Counted from the stretch's first letter, positions 1 through 9,023 are shown. The stretch: DNA of 64,000 bases from Advenella sp. FME57 (GCF_014897675.1 NZ_JABUXU010000013.1:62001-126000), one strand, 5' to 3'. Notes: a model not told the origin generated them from the sequence alone. A program made the numbers and translations.

Positions 1-801
1 GAACCGGTCGACCCAGGCTTTGTAATTGTCTTCGGGCATATCGACTGAACCGAGGATGCCACGCCAGTTTGCCAGCTCCACATCGTAGCCGGCTTCCTTG
101 AAGGTGGGCGCATCCAGCCCTTTCATGCGCTCGGCTGATGTGATACCCAGTATTTTGACGCGGCCGGACTTGGCAAATTGCTGAAACTCGGAAATGCCCG
201 AGATTCCGGCCTTGAGTGTGCCGTTGACGATGCCGGTGACGGTATCGGCGCCACCGGCCTGCGGAATATAATTGAGTTTGTTAACCGGCGCGCCGCTGGC
301 CTGGGCCAGCAGGGCCAGGGCGATATGATCTACGCCACCAGCCGAGCCGCCGCCTACTGGTGTGCCACCAGGATTTTCCTTGAGCGCCTTGGCAAAATCT
401 TCCAGTGTTTTGTAAGGAGCGTCTGGGCGTACTGCAAGCACCAGATACTCTGCCGTCAGACGTGCCACCGGCCTGAACTTGGACAGATCGACCGGCGATT
501 TGTTAAGCGTGATTGCGCCCACGGTAATGGCGCCAAACACCGCCAGGTTGTCCGGTTTGCCCGTTGTGCCATTCTGGAATTCGGCCAGACCGATGGTGCC
601 GCCGGCGCCACCCTTGTTGGTGAAGCTGACGCTATCGGTATAAATGCCGGCCTTGTTCATGGCCGAGAAGGCCTGTCGGCCTGTTCCATCCCAGCCGCCG
701 CCGGGATTGGCCGGCAGCATGACGCTCACTTGCGCGCTGGCTGCTGCAGCAAAAAATGTGGTGGCCGCAATGCACGACCGCAGGATGCCTGATAGTTTCA
801 T
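1..801 (-). CDS. Bug-family tripartite tricarboxylate transporter receptor (TctC-like), partial
   Basis: Periplasmic solute-binding protein of the Bug/TctC family, which captures carboxylates or other small anions for TctAB-type transporters or acts as a sensor. The visible 267 residues start with a signal peptide (about 1-23, ending ASAQ), then the family's PANPGGGWDGTGR loop (30-42) and the TNKGGAGGTIG ligand loop (61-71). The start at 801 has GGAG five bases upstream. Family members are about 320-330 residues, so roughly 55-60 C-terminal residues lie beyond the left edge. No tctA or tctB is visible, as is usual for the many orphan Bug genes of Alcaligenaceae. The ligand cannot be told from sequence. 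Confidence 0.9.
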   Translation of the reverse strand, partial: MKLSGILRSCIAATTFFAAAASAQVSVMLPANPGGGWDGTGRQAFSAMNKAGIYTDSVSFTNKGGAGGTIGLAEFQNGTTGKPDNLAVFGAITVGAITLNKSPVDLSKFRPVARLTAEYLVLAVRPDAPYKTLEDFAKALKENPGGTPVGGGSAGGVDHIALALLAQASGAPVNKLNYIPQAGGADTVTGIVNGTLKAGISGISEFQQFAKSGRVKILGITSAERMKGLDAPTFKEAGYDVELANWRGILGSVDMPEDNYKAWVDRF

Positions 802-998
802 GTCCGCTCCGAATGGGTTTGTTGTAATTGGTCATTGTTCAGAGAAGAATAGGTTGGATCAGGATGTATTGTCAATAAGGGAAATGGAGCGGACACCCAG
901 GGCCCGCCCGAATCCAGGAAAGTGGCGCTGCTGCGGTGCACTTAGGGTGCCAGGCACAAGGCAATGCGCAGCAGGCAACTGTTGTCGTTATGTCCCGG

Positions 999-1385
999 TC
1001 AGCTGGCGCTTCTGGCGCGAAACGCCTTGGCGCTCAGGCCTTCCTGAACACCCATATGCTCCGGCGCGACATCGATCACCATCGTGCGCACGCAGGTGTC
1101 CGACACGTCTAATGTGGTAACGGCCGCTTTGTTGATGGCAGCCATGAAATTGGCCTTGAGTTCATCGTCCCGGCCTGCGAGCAGGAAAGCCACGATGTTG
1201 ACGAAGTCGACACCGATCTGGCCAGCGACAATCGAATCCTGCTGTTCAACTTCCTGCAGGGAAATACGGATACTGGGCAAGGCCGCGTTCAGCGTTTGCT
1301 CTATGACTTTGGTGGCATTTTGCAGGAAGGCGGTTTTCTGTTGCTGGCTGCGGCCGGCAGTGACCTGAACTTGAAGAATGGGCAT
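999..1385 (-). CDS. Tautomerase-superfamily protein
   Basis: Small enzyme of the 4-oxalocrotonate tautomerase/malonate semialdehyde decarboxylase superfamily, 128 residues. The start is set at the ATG at 1385 because it gives Met followed directly by Pro (MPILQVQV); this Pro becomes the N-terminal catalytic base after Met removal. The open frame continues upstream to 1496 but would bury Pro-1. Length fits the members made of two beta-alpha-beta repeats in one chain. The C-terminal part (IDVAPEHMGV, then GLSA) matches the usual family ending. The substrate is unknown. No strong ribosome site is visible. It sits alone between the Bug gene and the dctA remnant, all on different or non-coordinated units. 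Confidence 0.75.
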   Translation of the reverse strand: MPILQVQVTAGRSQQQKTAFLQNATKVIEQTLNAALPSIRISLQEVEQQDSIVAGQIGVDFVNIVAFLLAGRDDELKANFMAAINKAAVTTLDVSDTCVRTMVIDVAPEHMGVQEGLSAKAFRARSAS

Positions 1386-1688
1386 GATAGAAATGTCTCG
1401 TTTGAATGGAGTGTGCTGTGAAATAGGCGCGGGGTTGGGCCCAGCACCATTTGCGATTGTATCGGAAAGCCGGCCATATGCCATCCATAGATGCATTTTC
1501 AGTTTGCTTTAATGTCGCGATTAATACATTGAAAATACGGCAGCGACCGCTGTTGCCATATCCATGGATTGTCGTGCGTCAATGGCCGTAGTGATTGCAT
1601 TGCGCGGATCTATTCAAATCATTTACGTATCGGCAACGGCCGCAAGCGCGCCGACCGAAAATATTCATTTCCAGGAAAACCAAATCAA
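1386..1688. other. Gene-free stretch between tautomerase and dctA remnant
   Basis: This 303-base divergent gap holds the upstream regions of the tautomerase gene (minus strand) and of the dctA remnant (plus strand). The stretch around 1500-1540 is AT-rich and probably carries promoter elements, but I see no convincing paired -35/-10 boxes. Short open frames here have no recognisable protein features. Confidence 0.4.
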
Positions 1689-1987
1689 ATGTTGTCTGCT
1701 AAAGCGCTTTCGGCCGAAGTGCCGCGTCAGCCCACGCGCTGGTATCAAATTGTATATGTACCGGTGGTGATTGCCATTGTCCTGGGTGTGCTGTTGGAGC
1801 AGTGCTATCCACAGGTTGGCGAAAGCATGAAGTCGCTTGGCGACGCACTTATCAAGCTGGTCAAAATGATTATGATCGGGCAATAGCTATTGCGCTTGTC
1901 GGGTGCTGGTTGTGGGCCGCTGGCAAACGCCGTGGGAAAAGAGGCGCTGCAAGCGTGCTTTTTTATTTCGGCAAAGCGGACTACTGA
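1689..1987 (+). pseudogene. dctA: dctA remnant (C4-dicarboxylate/cation symporter, 5' fragment with frameshift)
   Basis: The frame opening at 1689 encodes a DctA-like N-terminus: RWYQIVYVPVVIAIVLGVLL, then a stretch with YPQVGESMKSLGDALIKLVKM, which is the first membrane helix and the conserved KPLGDAFIKLVKM segment of DctA/GltP symporters. It then stops at 1884-1886. The homology continues in the frame read from 1802: AAGKRRGKRG and SVLFYF resemble the family's KKVGRVGGKALLYFE. An indel near 1860-1880 therefore broke the frame. Homology ends at about 1985, against the end of the neighbouring peptidase gene. Only about 85-90 of some 430 residues remain, so no transporter can be made. AGGA lies upstream of the old start. 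Confidence 0.72.
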
Positions 1988-3120
1988 TCGTTGCGCAGTG
2001 CGCGAACGGCACGCTCCAGAATCTGGCGGGTTCTAAATTGCACCAGCGCCTGCCAGTCGGGATCGGCCGGGAAGAAAAAGTCCAGCAGGCGCTGCTTGAT
2101 CTTTTTGCCTTCGGCACTGGCCAGGTCGCCATGCAGGTGCAGGAAATGGTCGGCCAGCAAGGCGGGCTGGCCCACCAATTGGCTGTCATAGGTGCCGCAT
2201 TCGACAACCAGTTGCGTGAATCGGCGGTCACTGAATAGCTTGATCATGGCCGCCGAGGTGTAACCGGTGGCGGCGGCCGAGATACCGGTATCGCTGGCAT
2301 TGTTGGCGCCCGTAATCACGGTATACAGCCAGGGACCATATATGGACTGGGCACGCGCGATGCCAGGGTATTGCTGTTCGGCAATGGCCATGAGCATGGG
2401 GTGGCCAAACTGCCCGGCGCCGGTGTGCAGATCGAAGCTGATGATTTCCCTGGCGTGCGCTGGCAGGTGGTCTTTCAGGATTTTATGCAGTGTGAGGTTG
2501 GACCAGCTGGGTTTGTCACCGCCGTAATACAGGCCATCCCGATGGCGATACTGACCGGCTTCCACAATGTTCATCAGCGCAGCGTAGCCTTTTTCCTGCA
2601 CGGTCTGGCGCCAGCGCAGGTCGCGCGCTTTGCGCCTGGCGGCGTCACGGATATCGGTCGCAAACAGCTCATGAACTGCTTCGTAGCCCGGATTGGCCGG
2701 CAAAGGTTGGTCAAAATCCAGATAATTGCGATTCAGATCCATGTTGTCTTCGTTGACCCGTCGCTTCCAGGAAGTACCCCACGGATTAATCAGGTGAATG
2801 AACAGGATGCCCACGCCCGCAGCCGGGGAGACGTCCTGTTCCAGCAGAAAGCGGGTCTGGCAGATGGAGCCATAGTAACCCTCGACGCCATGCGTGCCCG
2901 ACACCACCACCATCCATTTGTCGGCATTGGGATCGCCGGCCACGGCCACGTCGGTGCACAGATTCTCGTTTTCGACACCCTTGAGCGGATGAGGGTAAGC
3001 GTGCAGCCGGGCGCCCCGGTGATGCGCAGCCTTCAGGAACGAGGCGCGCAATTGCGAGTAGCTCAACTGGCCAGGCGCCAGCCGGAAAATGGGCAAATCT
3101 GCGGAATCGAATGGAGTCAT
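1981..3120 (-). CDS. DUF2817 / M14-like metallopeptidase-family protein
   Basis: Predicted zinc carboxypeptidase-like hydrolase of the DUF2817 family, 379 residues from the ATG at 3120 (an open frame reaches 3237 without a better start). Zinc-ligand-type motifs of the M14 fold are visible: SGTHGVEG with H77 and E80, then NEDNMDLNRN around residues 125-136, which resembles the substrate-binding Arg/Asn segment, and FDLHTGAG around 230. No signal peptide is seen, so the protein is probably cytoplasmic. The family's physiological substrate is not established. It is transcribed convergently towards the dctA remnant and divergently from the following ABC operon. Confidence 0.75.
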   Translation of the reverse strand: MTPFDSADLPIFRLAPGQLSYSQLRASFLKAAHHRGARLHAYPHPLKGVENENLCTDVAVAGDPNADKWMVVVSGTHGVEGYYGSICQTRFLLEQDVSPAAGVGILFIHLINPWGTSWKRRVNEDNMDLNRNYLDFDQPLPANPGYEAVHELFATDIRDAARRKARDLRWRQTVQEKGYAALMNIVEAGQYRHRDGLYYGGDKPSWSNLTLHKILKDHLPAHAREIISFDLHTGAGQFGHPMLMAIAEQQYPGIARAQSIYGPWLYTVITGANNASDTGISAAATGYTSAAMIKLFSDRRFTQLVVECGTYDSQLVGQPALLADHFLHLHGDLASAEGKKIKQRLLDFFFPADPDWQALVQFRTRQILERAVRALRNDQ

Positions 3121-3261
3121 GAGCGAATTCTCGGGCCCAAAGGCAAGAAAAACATGGGTTTCGGACAAAATCAGGAAGCGGGCGGGAAATTTATGCAAAA
3201 ATCTCGTGTCCGCGCGTTGTAACCTGCCTGCAATCACAGCTGTGAACCAGGGACAAGGCGT

Positions 3262-3267
3262 TATACT
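3262..3267 (+). promoter_or_regulatory. Putative -10 box of the HisJ-type operon
   Basis: TATACT lies 38 bases before the start codon of the receptor gene at 3305. No good -35 box is present at 17 bases (the best is TGTGAA at 3241-3246 with a short spacer), so the assignment rests on the -10 box and position only. Confidence 0.35.
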
Positions 3268-3304
3268 ACTTCAATTATTTACGATATGTTTCCCGGGGTT
3301 AGGA

Positions 3305-4081
3305 ATGAAAAAACTTTTTGTTGCGGCAATGCTGGCTGCATTGTTACCGACAGTGGTGTCTGCGGCACCCGCCAAACTGCGTCTGGGTATTGATCCCACG
3401 TTCGCGCCTTTTGAGTCGGTCAATCCACAGGGCGAGCTGGTTGGTATTGATGTCGATATGGGTAAATCCATCTGTAAGCGCATTGAAGCTGACTGCGAAT
3501 GGATTCGCATGAATTTCGATGGCGTGATTCCAGCCCTGAAAGCCAAGAAAATAGACGGCATCCTGTCCGGGATGACCATTACCAAAGAGCGCGAGAAGCA
3601 GGTCCTGTTTTCAGATGTGATGTACGCCAGTTCCACACGCCTGATGGTCCCTGCAAACAGTGAAGGGCTGGATACGACCGCCGAGTCGCTCAAGGGCAAA
3701 ACTGTAGGCGTCGTTCAGGGCACCACCCAGGCCGCTTACGCCGACAAGCACTGGAAAGGCAAGGACATTAACCTGGTTTCCTACCAGAATGATGATCTGG
3801 CCAAGCAGGATCTGGCGCTGGGGCGCGTTGACGCCACGCTGCAGGACGCTGCGGCTGCCACGATTTTCTTCGATAGCCCCGATGGCAAGAACTTCAAATT
3901 GGTGGGCAAGCCTGTGTCCGATGCAGAAGTTTTCGGCAACGGCAACGGCATCGGCCTGCGCAAGGAAGATACCGAGCTCAAGGGTAAAATCGACAAGGCG
4001 CTGGCCGATATGAAAAAGGACGGCGAATACGCAAAAATACTTGAAGTCTACAAAAAATACGGCATCAAGGAACACGAATAA
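3305..4081 (+). CDS. Polar amino-acid ABC transporter, periplasmic binding protein (HisJ/ArgT type)
   Basis: Periplasmic receptor for basic or other polar amino acids, 258 residues. A signal peptide of about 20 residues (MKKLFVAAMLAALL, cleavage after VSA) precedes LRLGIDPTFAPFESVNPQGE, which closely follows the start of mature HisJ. Other HisJ-like landmarks are ALKAKKIDGILSGMTIT, SLKGKTVGVVQGTTQ and GIGLRKEDTELK near the end. The start at 3305 has AGGA just upstream. It heads a four-gene operon with two permeases and an ATPase. A hairpin after the stop separates it from the permeases. The precise ligand (His, Arg, Lys, ornithine) is inference from similarity. Confidence 0.92.
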   Translation: MKKLFVAAMLAALLPTVVSAAPAKLRLGIDPTFAPFESVNPQGELVGIDVDMGKSICKRIEADCEWIRMNFDGVIPALKAKKIDGILSGMTITKEREKQVLFSDVMYASSTRLMVPANSEGLDTTAESLKGKTVGVVQGTTQAAYADKHWKGKDINLVSYQNDDLAKQDLALGRVDATLQDAAAATIFFDSPDGKNFKLVGKPVSDAEVFGNGNGIGLRKEDTELKGKIDKALADMKKDGEYAKILEVYKKYGIKEHE

Positions 4082-4098
4082 GCTTGTCTGACCGGTGC

Positions 4099-4137
4099 TG
4101 CGCGGGCCGGCTTTACGCCGGTGGCCGCGCATTTTGC
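4099..4137 (+). terminator. Intra-operon hairpin / partial terminator after the receptor gene
   Basis: TGCGCGG and CCGGC pair with GCCGG and CCGCGCA around a TTTAC loop (4112-4116), followed by ATTTTGCATTTTT. It has the form of an imperfect intrinsic terminator 18 bases after the receptor stop codon. It would let the receptor be made in excess of the membrane components. Confidence 0.5.
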
Positions 4138-4255
4138 ATTTTTGGGCGGCCAGGCCTGCCCGCACTGCGTGGCCGGCGGAACACAACGGCATGAGCCGTG
4201 CCGCCGACAGGCAATTGCACTATTACATTATTAATAACGATATTTAAGGAACCCG

Positions 4256-4942
4256 ATGCTGTACGGTTATGGATCCCAGATATGGGCCGGTACACTCGCA
4301 ACCTGTCTGCTGACCCTGTTGACGCTGGTTTTTTCGATTATCATCGGGATGGTCGGGGCTTTGTGCAAGCTGTCTCCCAATCCTGTACTGCGCTGGACCT
4401 TCACCGGGTATACGACATTGATCCGGAGCGTTCCCGACCTGGTGATCATGCTGCTGGTTTTCTACAACCTGCAGGAGCTCATCAACGTCATTTGCACCTG
4501 GGCCGGCTGGCCGCAATACCAGATGGATGCGTTTTCGGCAGGAGTGACAACGCTATCGTTCATCTATGGCGCCTATATGACAGAGACCTTTCGCGGGGCG
4601 ATCCAGTCTGTGCCCAAAGGCCAGCTGGAAGCAGGCTACGCGACAGGCATGTCGCCACTGACAGTCTTTCGTCTGATCCTGTTGCCGCAATTGATCCGCT
4701 TCGCCTTGCCTGGGCTGAACAATAATCTGCAGGTCATTATCAAGGCAACGGCTCTGGTCTCCATCATCGGTTTGCTTGATATTGTGACCGTCACGCAGCA
4801 GGCCGGACGCAGTACCCAGCAGCTGTTTTTCTTCAATCTGGTGGCAGCAGCCATTTATCTGTGCATGACGGCCGTCAGCCTGGTTGTGCTGTCGTGGCTT
4901 AATCGACGCTATTCGGTCGGGGTGCGGGAGGTCCGGCTGTGA
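4256..4942 (+). CDS. Polar amino-acid ABC transporter permease (HisQ type)
   Basis: Inner-membrane permease of the HisM/GlnP family, 228 residues. The N-terminus (MLYGYGSQIWAGTLATCLLTL) is typical of HisQ. About five hydrophobic helices are visible, and the cytoplasmic EAA loop reads EAGYATGMSPLTVFRLILLPQ-like around residues 122-142, the coupling site for the ATPase. It ends in a 4-base GTGA overlap with the next permease gene, so the two are translationally coupled and presumably form the heterodimeric channel. Confidence 0.92.
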   Translation: MLYGYGSQIWAGTLATCLLTLLTLVFSIIIGMVGALCKLSPNPVLRWTFTGYTTLIRSVPDLVIMLLVFYNLQELINVICTWAGWPQYQMDAFSAGVTTLSFIYGAYMTETFRGAIQSVPKGQLEAGYATGMSPLTVFRLILLPQLIRFALPGLNNNLQVIIKATALVSIIGLLDIVTVTQQAGRSTQQLFFFNLVAAAIYLCMTAVSLVVLSWLNRRYSVGVREVRL

Positions 4943-5649
4943 GCGAGATTCTCGAGCGCTACTGGCAGGCCTATCTCGGGTTCGGCTTTCCCATGACGGG
5001 GCTGGCCATGACTATCTGGATATTGCTGCTGTCCGTGTTGTTTGGCACGGTGCTGGCTATCCCCATGGCCATCTGGCGCAGTTCGTCCAATCGCTGGATC
5101 AGCATGCCGGTGCGGGTGTACACGTTTGTGTTTCGCGGCACGCCGCTTTACGTGCAGTTGCTGCTTGTCTACACCGGCCTGTTCAGCCTGAGCGTGGTGC
5201 GTGGCACGCCATTGCTGGCCACGTTTTTCCGTGACGGTTTCAATTGTGTGATTCTTGCATTCACCATCAACACCTGTGCCTATATGACAGAGGTGCTGGC
5301 GGGAGCCATCCGGGCCATTCCTCATGGCGAAATTGAAGCGGCGCAGGCCTTTGGTTTTTCCCGTTTCCGGTTGTACACGAAGATTATTCTGCCCTCCGCA
5401 TTCAGGCGGGCCCTGCCGTTTTACAGCAACGAGGTCATTCTGGTTCTGCATTCTACCTCGCTGGCATTTACGGCAACGGTGCCTGAGCTGCTCAAGGTGG
5501 CGCGCGATGTCAATAGCGCCACATTCAATTCCTTACCCGCCTTTGGCATTGCTGCCATCCTGTATGCCGTTCTGGCAATGGTGCTGGTTGCGCTGTTTCG
5601 CAAGGCAGAGAAAAAATGGCTCGGGTTTCTGAAACCCGCCGCTGTTTAA
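4939..5649 (+). CDS. Polar amino-acid ABC transporter permease (HisM type)
   Basis: Second inner-membrane permease, 236 residues, starting at a GTG that overlaps the stop of the preceding gene (GTGA). It has the HisM-like segment FRGTPLYVQLLLVYTGLF around residues 62-79 and the EAA loop EAAQAFGFSRFRLYTKIILP around 134-153. About five membrane helices are predicted by eye. Pairs with the product of the gene at 4256 to form the translocation pore. Confidence 0.92.
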   Translation: MSEILERYWQAYLGFGFPMTGLAMTIWILLLSVLFGTVLAIPMAIWRSSSNRWISMPVRVYTFVFRGTPLYVQLLLVYTGLFSLSVVRGTPLLATFFRDGFNCVILAFTINTCAYMTEVLAGAIRAIPHGEIEAAQAFGFSRFRLYTKIILPSAFRRALPFYSNEVILVLHSTSLAFTATVPELLKVARDVNSATFNSLPAFGIAAILYAVLAMVLVALFRKAEKKWLGFLKPAAV

Positions 5650-5661
5650 CAGGTCATCACC

Positions 5662-6426
5662 ATGGAAAATTTACGCGTCCAGGATATTCACAAACGTTTC
5701 GGCAGCAACGAGGTGCTCAAGGGAGTGTCGCTGCTGGCTAACAAGGGCGATGTGATCAGTATTATCGGCTCCAGCGGTTCGGGCAAAAGCACGCTGCTGC
5801 GCTGTATCAATTTTCTGGAAACTCCCGATTCTGGCAGAATATTCATTCATGGCCAAGAGCTGCGAACGGTGCCGCGCAAGGGTACGCTGGTGCCGGCTGA
5901 TCGCCGCCAACTGCAATATATGCGCACCCGGCTATCCATGGTATTTCAGCATTTCAATCTCTGGTCGCATATGACCGTGCAGGAGAACATTACGGCCGCG
6001 CCGGTCAATGTTCTGGGCCTGTCGCGTCAAGAAGCGTTGACCAGGGCCGAAAGTAATCTGCTCAAGGTCGGACTGAGCCTGGATACATTGAAAAAATACC
6101 CGGTGCACTTGTCGGGCGGGCAGCAGCAACGGGTGGCGATCGCGCGTGCATTGGCGCTGGAGCCCGAGGTCATGCTGTTTGACGAACCTACTTCGGCCTT
6201 GGATCCAGAGCTGGTCGGAGAAGTGCTGCGCGTGATGCAGAAACTGGCCGAGGAGGGGCGCACCATGATCATCGTGACGCACGAGATGGCGTTTGCGCGC
6301 CAGGTGTCAAGCCATGTGATGTTTTTGCATCAGGGTGTGGTCGAAGAAGAGGGTGCGCCCGGCGAAATTCTGAGCAAACCCAAAAGCGCCCGACTGGCTA
6401 CCTTTCTGGCAGGAAATCTCAAATAG
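5662..6426 (+). CDS. Polar amino-acid ABC transporter ATP-binding protein (HisP type)
   Basis: ATPase energising the transporter encoded just upstream, 254 residues. Walker A is GSSGSGKST (36-44), the signature is LSGGQQQR near 149, and Walker B is VMLFDEPTS near 171; the H-loop lies in IIVTHEM. It contains the long insertion before the Q-loop ([18 protein letters not shown]) followed by [14 protein letters not shown], which is diagnostic of HisP rather than GlnQ. It follows the second permease after 12 bases and ends the operon. Confidence 0.94.
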   Translation: MENLRVQDIHKRFGSNEVLKGVSLLANKGDVISIIGSSGSGKSTLLRCINFLETPDSGRIFIHGQELRTVPRKGTLVPADRRQLQYMRTRLSMVFQHFNLWSHMTVQENITAAPVNVLGLSRQEALTRAESNLLKVGLSLDTLKKYPVHLSGGQQQRVAIARALALEPEVMLFDEPTSALDPELVGEVLRVMQKLAEEGRTMIIVTHEMAFARQVSSHVMFLHQGVVEEEGAPGEILSKPKSARLATFLAGNLK

Positions 6427-6599
6427 CAACAGAATGGCCGGATTTGTCGGGCGTTTCTTGCGGGAAGCCGGGCGGGGTGTCGCAAGTCGTTTTACGTGTT
6501 ATCAAGGCGCCGTTTTTTGCCCAATGGGCAACAGTACGCGATAAAGTCATATTTTTCAGAATCGCTGCAGTTACATTGTTTACTGACAACTAGTGTACA

Positions 6600-6628
6600 T
6601 TGGTTAGGTTACAGGCCGTTTATATTAT
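6600..6628 (+). promoter_or_regulatory. Candidate sigma70 promoter before the glycosyltransferase cluster
   Basis: TTGGTT at 6600-6605 and TATTAT at 6623-6628 are separated by exactly 17 bases in an AT-rich leader, 67 bases before the first glycosyltransferase start. The 268-base gap from 6427 holds no gene; it also contains a small TTGCCC-AAT-GGGCAA dyad (6516-6530) that might end the upstream operon. Confidence 0.4.
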
Positions 6629-6694
6629 TAAATGTAATTTGGAATGGCAGTACGCATTCCCCTGAAGTCCTGTTCTCTCCAAGAGAGAGTCTGT

Positions 6695-7630
6695 ATGCAA
6701 CGTGTCAATATCATTATCCCGACGTTTAACCGTTCCGGGTTAATTGCAGGTGCAGTGGACGCAGCCCTGGGTCAGAGCTATCCGAACAAACAAGTCACGA
6801 TCATCGACGATGCCTCTACCGATGATACGTTTGATGTGCTGCAGCCTTATTTTGATCGATCCGATTTCGTTTATGTTCGTCTTGCGTGCAATATGCATAC
6901 GGCACAGGCCAAGAATGTCGGCATAGCGCTATCAATGGCAGATGCCATTACCTTTCATGACTCCGACGATCGACCGGCGCCAGACAAGGTGCTGATGCAG
7001 GCGCGCACCCTTTTCAATACCATTGTGGTTGCCGACAGTAGCATGAATTGGACGGCGTTCGAATATGAGCCGCAGCAGACGCTGCCGGTTTCACTTGTTC
7101 TCACAGAACACGAATTGATCCGGTGGGATGGATCGCGTCTGACCGCGCAACATGCCCTGAGCCTTGTTGACGATTTTTTCCCGAATATGCAAGGCGGATC
7201 AGGACAGTCTGGTGACTGGATCCTGATCAATGCCGGTCTTTTCCGTGCCCAGTTGTTTGTTCGTCACGGAGGTTATCGTAACAGTATCGAAGAAGACAGG
7301 GATATGCGCAACCGGCTGATGATGGCGGGCGAGGTGCTCCATCTGTTACCTCAGGTTCTACTGAGTAAATTCGAATATGATGATTCGCTGACGGTGGCAG
7401 AGGCGTCCAATTATCACAGTGAACGCCGCCAGGTGGATCGCGCGGCGATCTGGGCTGATATTGCAGCCTGGCGTCGCACCGGACAGGTCCTCCCACAGCC
7501 CATTGATCTGCCTGATTTACAAATCGATTTTATTTCCAATCCAGATTTGCTTGGAGTCTCTGAGGCAATGATGACTCCAGCGACACAGGAACGACTGCAA
7601 CAGCAATTGCACGCTGCAAGCTCAAGGTGA
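6695..7630 (+). CDS. Glycosyltransferase family 2 protein
   Basis: GT-A fold glycosyltransferase, 311 residues, expected to use a nucleotide-sugar donor in the cytoplasm. The N-terminus VNIIIPTFNRSGLIAGAVDA is the classical GT2 nucleotide-binding start, DDASTDDT follows at about 35-42, and the metal-binding DXD-type motif is HDSDD near 88-92. SIEEDRDMRNRLMMAG (about 206-221) is the acceptor-side ED motif. The start at 6695 is chosen over the in-frame ATG at 6644 because GAGAG precedes it at good spacing and the GT2 fold begins at once. The stop overlaps the GTG start of the next gene (GTGA). Acceptor and sugar are unknown. Confidence 0.82.
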   Translation: MQRVNIIIPTFNRSGLIAGAVDAALGQSYPNKQVTIIDDASTDDTFDVLQPYFDRSDFVYVRLACNMHTAQAKNVGIALSMADAITFHDSDDRPAPDKVLMQARTLFNTIVVADSSMNWTAFEYEPQQTLPVSLVLTEHELIRWDGSRLTAQHALSLVDDFFPNMQGGSGQSGDWILINAGLFRAQLFVRHGGYRNSIEEDRDMRNRLMMAGEVLHLLPQVLLSKFEYDDSLTVAEASNYHSERRQVDRAAIWADIAAWRRTGQVLPQPIDLPDLQIDFISNPDLLGVSEAMMTPATQERLQQQLHAASSR

Positions 7631-8721
7631 GGCGCCTGAAAATCGCCATTGTTGATGGCTTCTGTCCACGCCCCTATGAGGGGCAGACATGGGAGCACGA
7701 GGCCATGGGCGGGACAGAACTGACAGCGGCGCGTGTGGCTGAAGCGCTTGCGGCCGATCATGATCTGGTGGTGCTGCAGCACTGCAGGCAACAGGTGGCA
7801 TGCAGCGCGGCAGGAGTGTGCTATGAACCTGGCGGAGATTGGCGCAAGCTGGCGGGGACGCGCAATTTTGACGTTGTCATTATTATTAATTCGCTCAAAC
7901 TGCTCGCACTGTGGCGCAAGCATGCCCCTGCGCAAACCCGCCTAATTTTGTGGCGACACAATTTCATGGGCGCTACGCACAAGTATGCGGCCAAGCTGTT
8001 GGCCGATACCAATGCGCAAATGATTTGCGTGTCGCACAGTCACAGGCATCATACATTGGCGACGCTTGGCATTGCCGAAGGCTCAGCATCATCGGCCAGA
8101 ATTGGCGTGATTTATAACCCGGTTGTGACTGATCAACGGGGACAGCGGTTAACTGTGCAAACCGGAGTGGATTCCAATCAATTGCTGTTTGCCAGTTCTC
8201 CACATAAGGGACTGGAGCAGGTTCTGGACAATTTTATGAAACTGCGGCAACGAATACCGCAACTGTCCTTGCTCGTCTGCAATCCTGGATATCTGGAACG
8301 GCCTTTGCCTATATATGACGGGGTGCGCTATACCGGTAAGCTCAGACCGGCCCAGGTGCATGCGCAAATGCGCCGCAGTCTGTGCCTGTTCAATGCGCAG
8401 AGTACCTTTGCGGAAACCTTCGGACTGGTGTTCGCCGAATCTCATAGCATGGGTACGCCCGTTGTGGCGCAGCGTGGTCTGGGTGCAGTCGATGAAGTCG
8501 TCGGAGATGAGCATGGGCAGGTGCTCAATGTAAACGATGTGCAGGCAGTATACGAATTGATTGCCAGGTGGCGCGACGGCCAGCGTCCGCAACTTTCTAA
8601 AAATCCTGCTTTTGATCTGGATGCGGTGAAAACACAATGGCTCAAACTGCTCTGTTCCATCGTGGTCGATTCCGAAACGCAGCAGTCCAACATCGGGATT
8701 GTTCCGAAGGCGATGGCCTGA
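7627..8721 (+). CDS. Glycosyltransferase, GT4-like (GT-B fold)
   Basis: Retaining-type glycosyltransferase of the group 1/GT4 kind, 364 residues, starting at a GTG overlapping the previous gene. Near the N-terminus MGGTEL (27-32) resembles the Gly-rich donor loop of GT-B enzymes. The C-terminal Rossmann domain carries an E-X7-E motif in FAETFGLVFAES (E263 and E271), followed by GTPVVAQRGLG, standard for GT4. The GTG start and 4-base overlap show translational coupling with the GT2 gene upstream, so the two probably act in one glycan pathway. No membrane segment or signal peptide is seen. Confidence 0.8.
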   Translation: MRRLKIAIVDGFCPRPYEGQTWEHEAMGGTELTAARVAEALAADHDLVVLQHCRQQVACSAAGVCYEPGGDWRKLAGTRNFDVVIIINSLKLLALWRKHAPAQTRLILWRHNFMGATHKYAAKLLADTNAQMICVSHSHRHHTLATLGIAEGSASSARIGVIYNPVVTDQRGQRLTVQTGVDSNQLLFASSPHKGLEQVLDNFMKLRQRIPQLSLLVCNPGYLERPLPIYDGVRYTGKLRPAQVHAQMRRSLCLFNAQSTFAETFGLVFAESHSMGTPVVAQRGLGAVDEVVGDEHGQVLNVNDVQAVYELIARWRDGQRPQLSKNPAFDLDAVKTQWLKLLCSIVVDSETQQSNIGIVPKAMA

Positions 8722-9023
8722 GGCATTGAATCGGAACGATCCAAATTTGCTGGGCATGCAGCAACTTGAATAGGTGCTGCATGCCCGGTGACGGCCTTGG
8801 TGTCACGCTCAGATCGACTGGGTCGCGAGGCAGATTTACGAGCGATAGCGTGCAGACCCAGATCAGAAACGGCGGCATTGCCGACTAAGAACGGCCAGCA
8901 GAAACCCCAGATGGTTTCGCAGGCAGTCAGAAGCGCTGCCCCGTGTCCCGAGCCGTTAAGACTAATAAGATCGGAACGACAACAGTCGATTCTGCATTGT
9001 ATTGAATATTATCTGGAAAAAAT
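8722..9023 (+). other. Gene-free stretch with a strong hairpin inside the glycosyltransferase cluster
   Basis: This 302-base gap contains a perfect 12-bp hairpin: GGGCATGCAGCA (8752-8763) and TGCTGCATGCCC (8775-8786) around an 11-base loop. It has no following T-run. A 10-base direct repeat, ATCGGAACGA, occurs at 8730-8739 and 8970-8979, flanking the hairpin. No plausible protein-coding frame was found. The region just before 9024 is AT-rich and may hold the promoter of the next gene. Confidence 0.45.
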
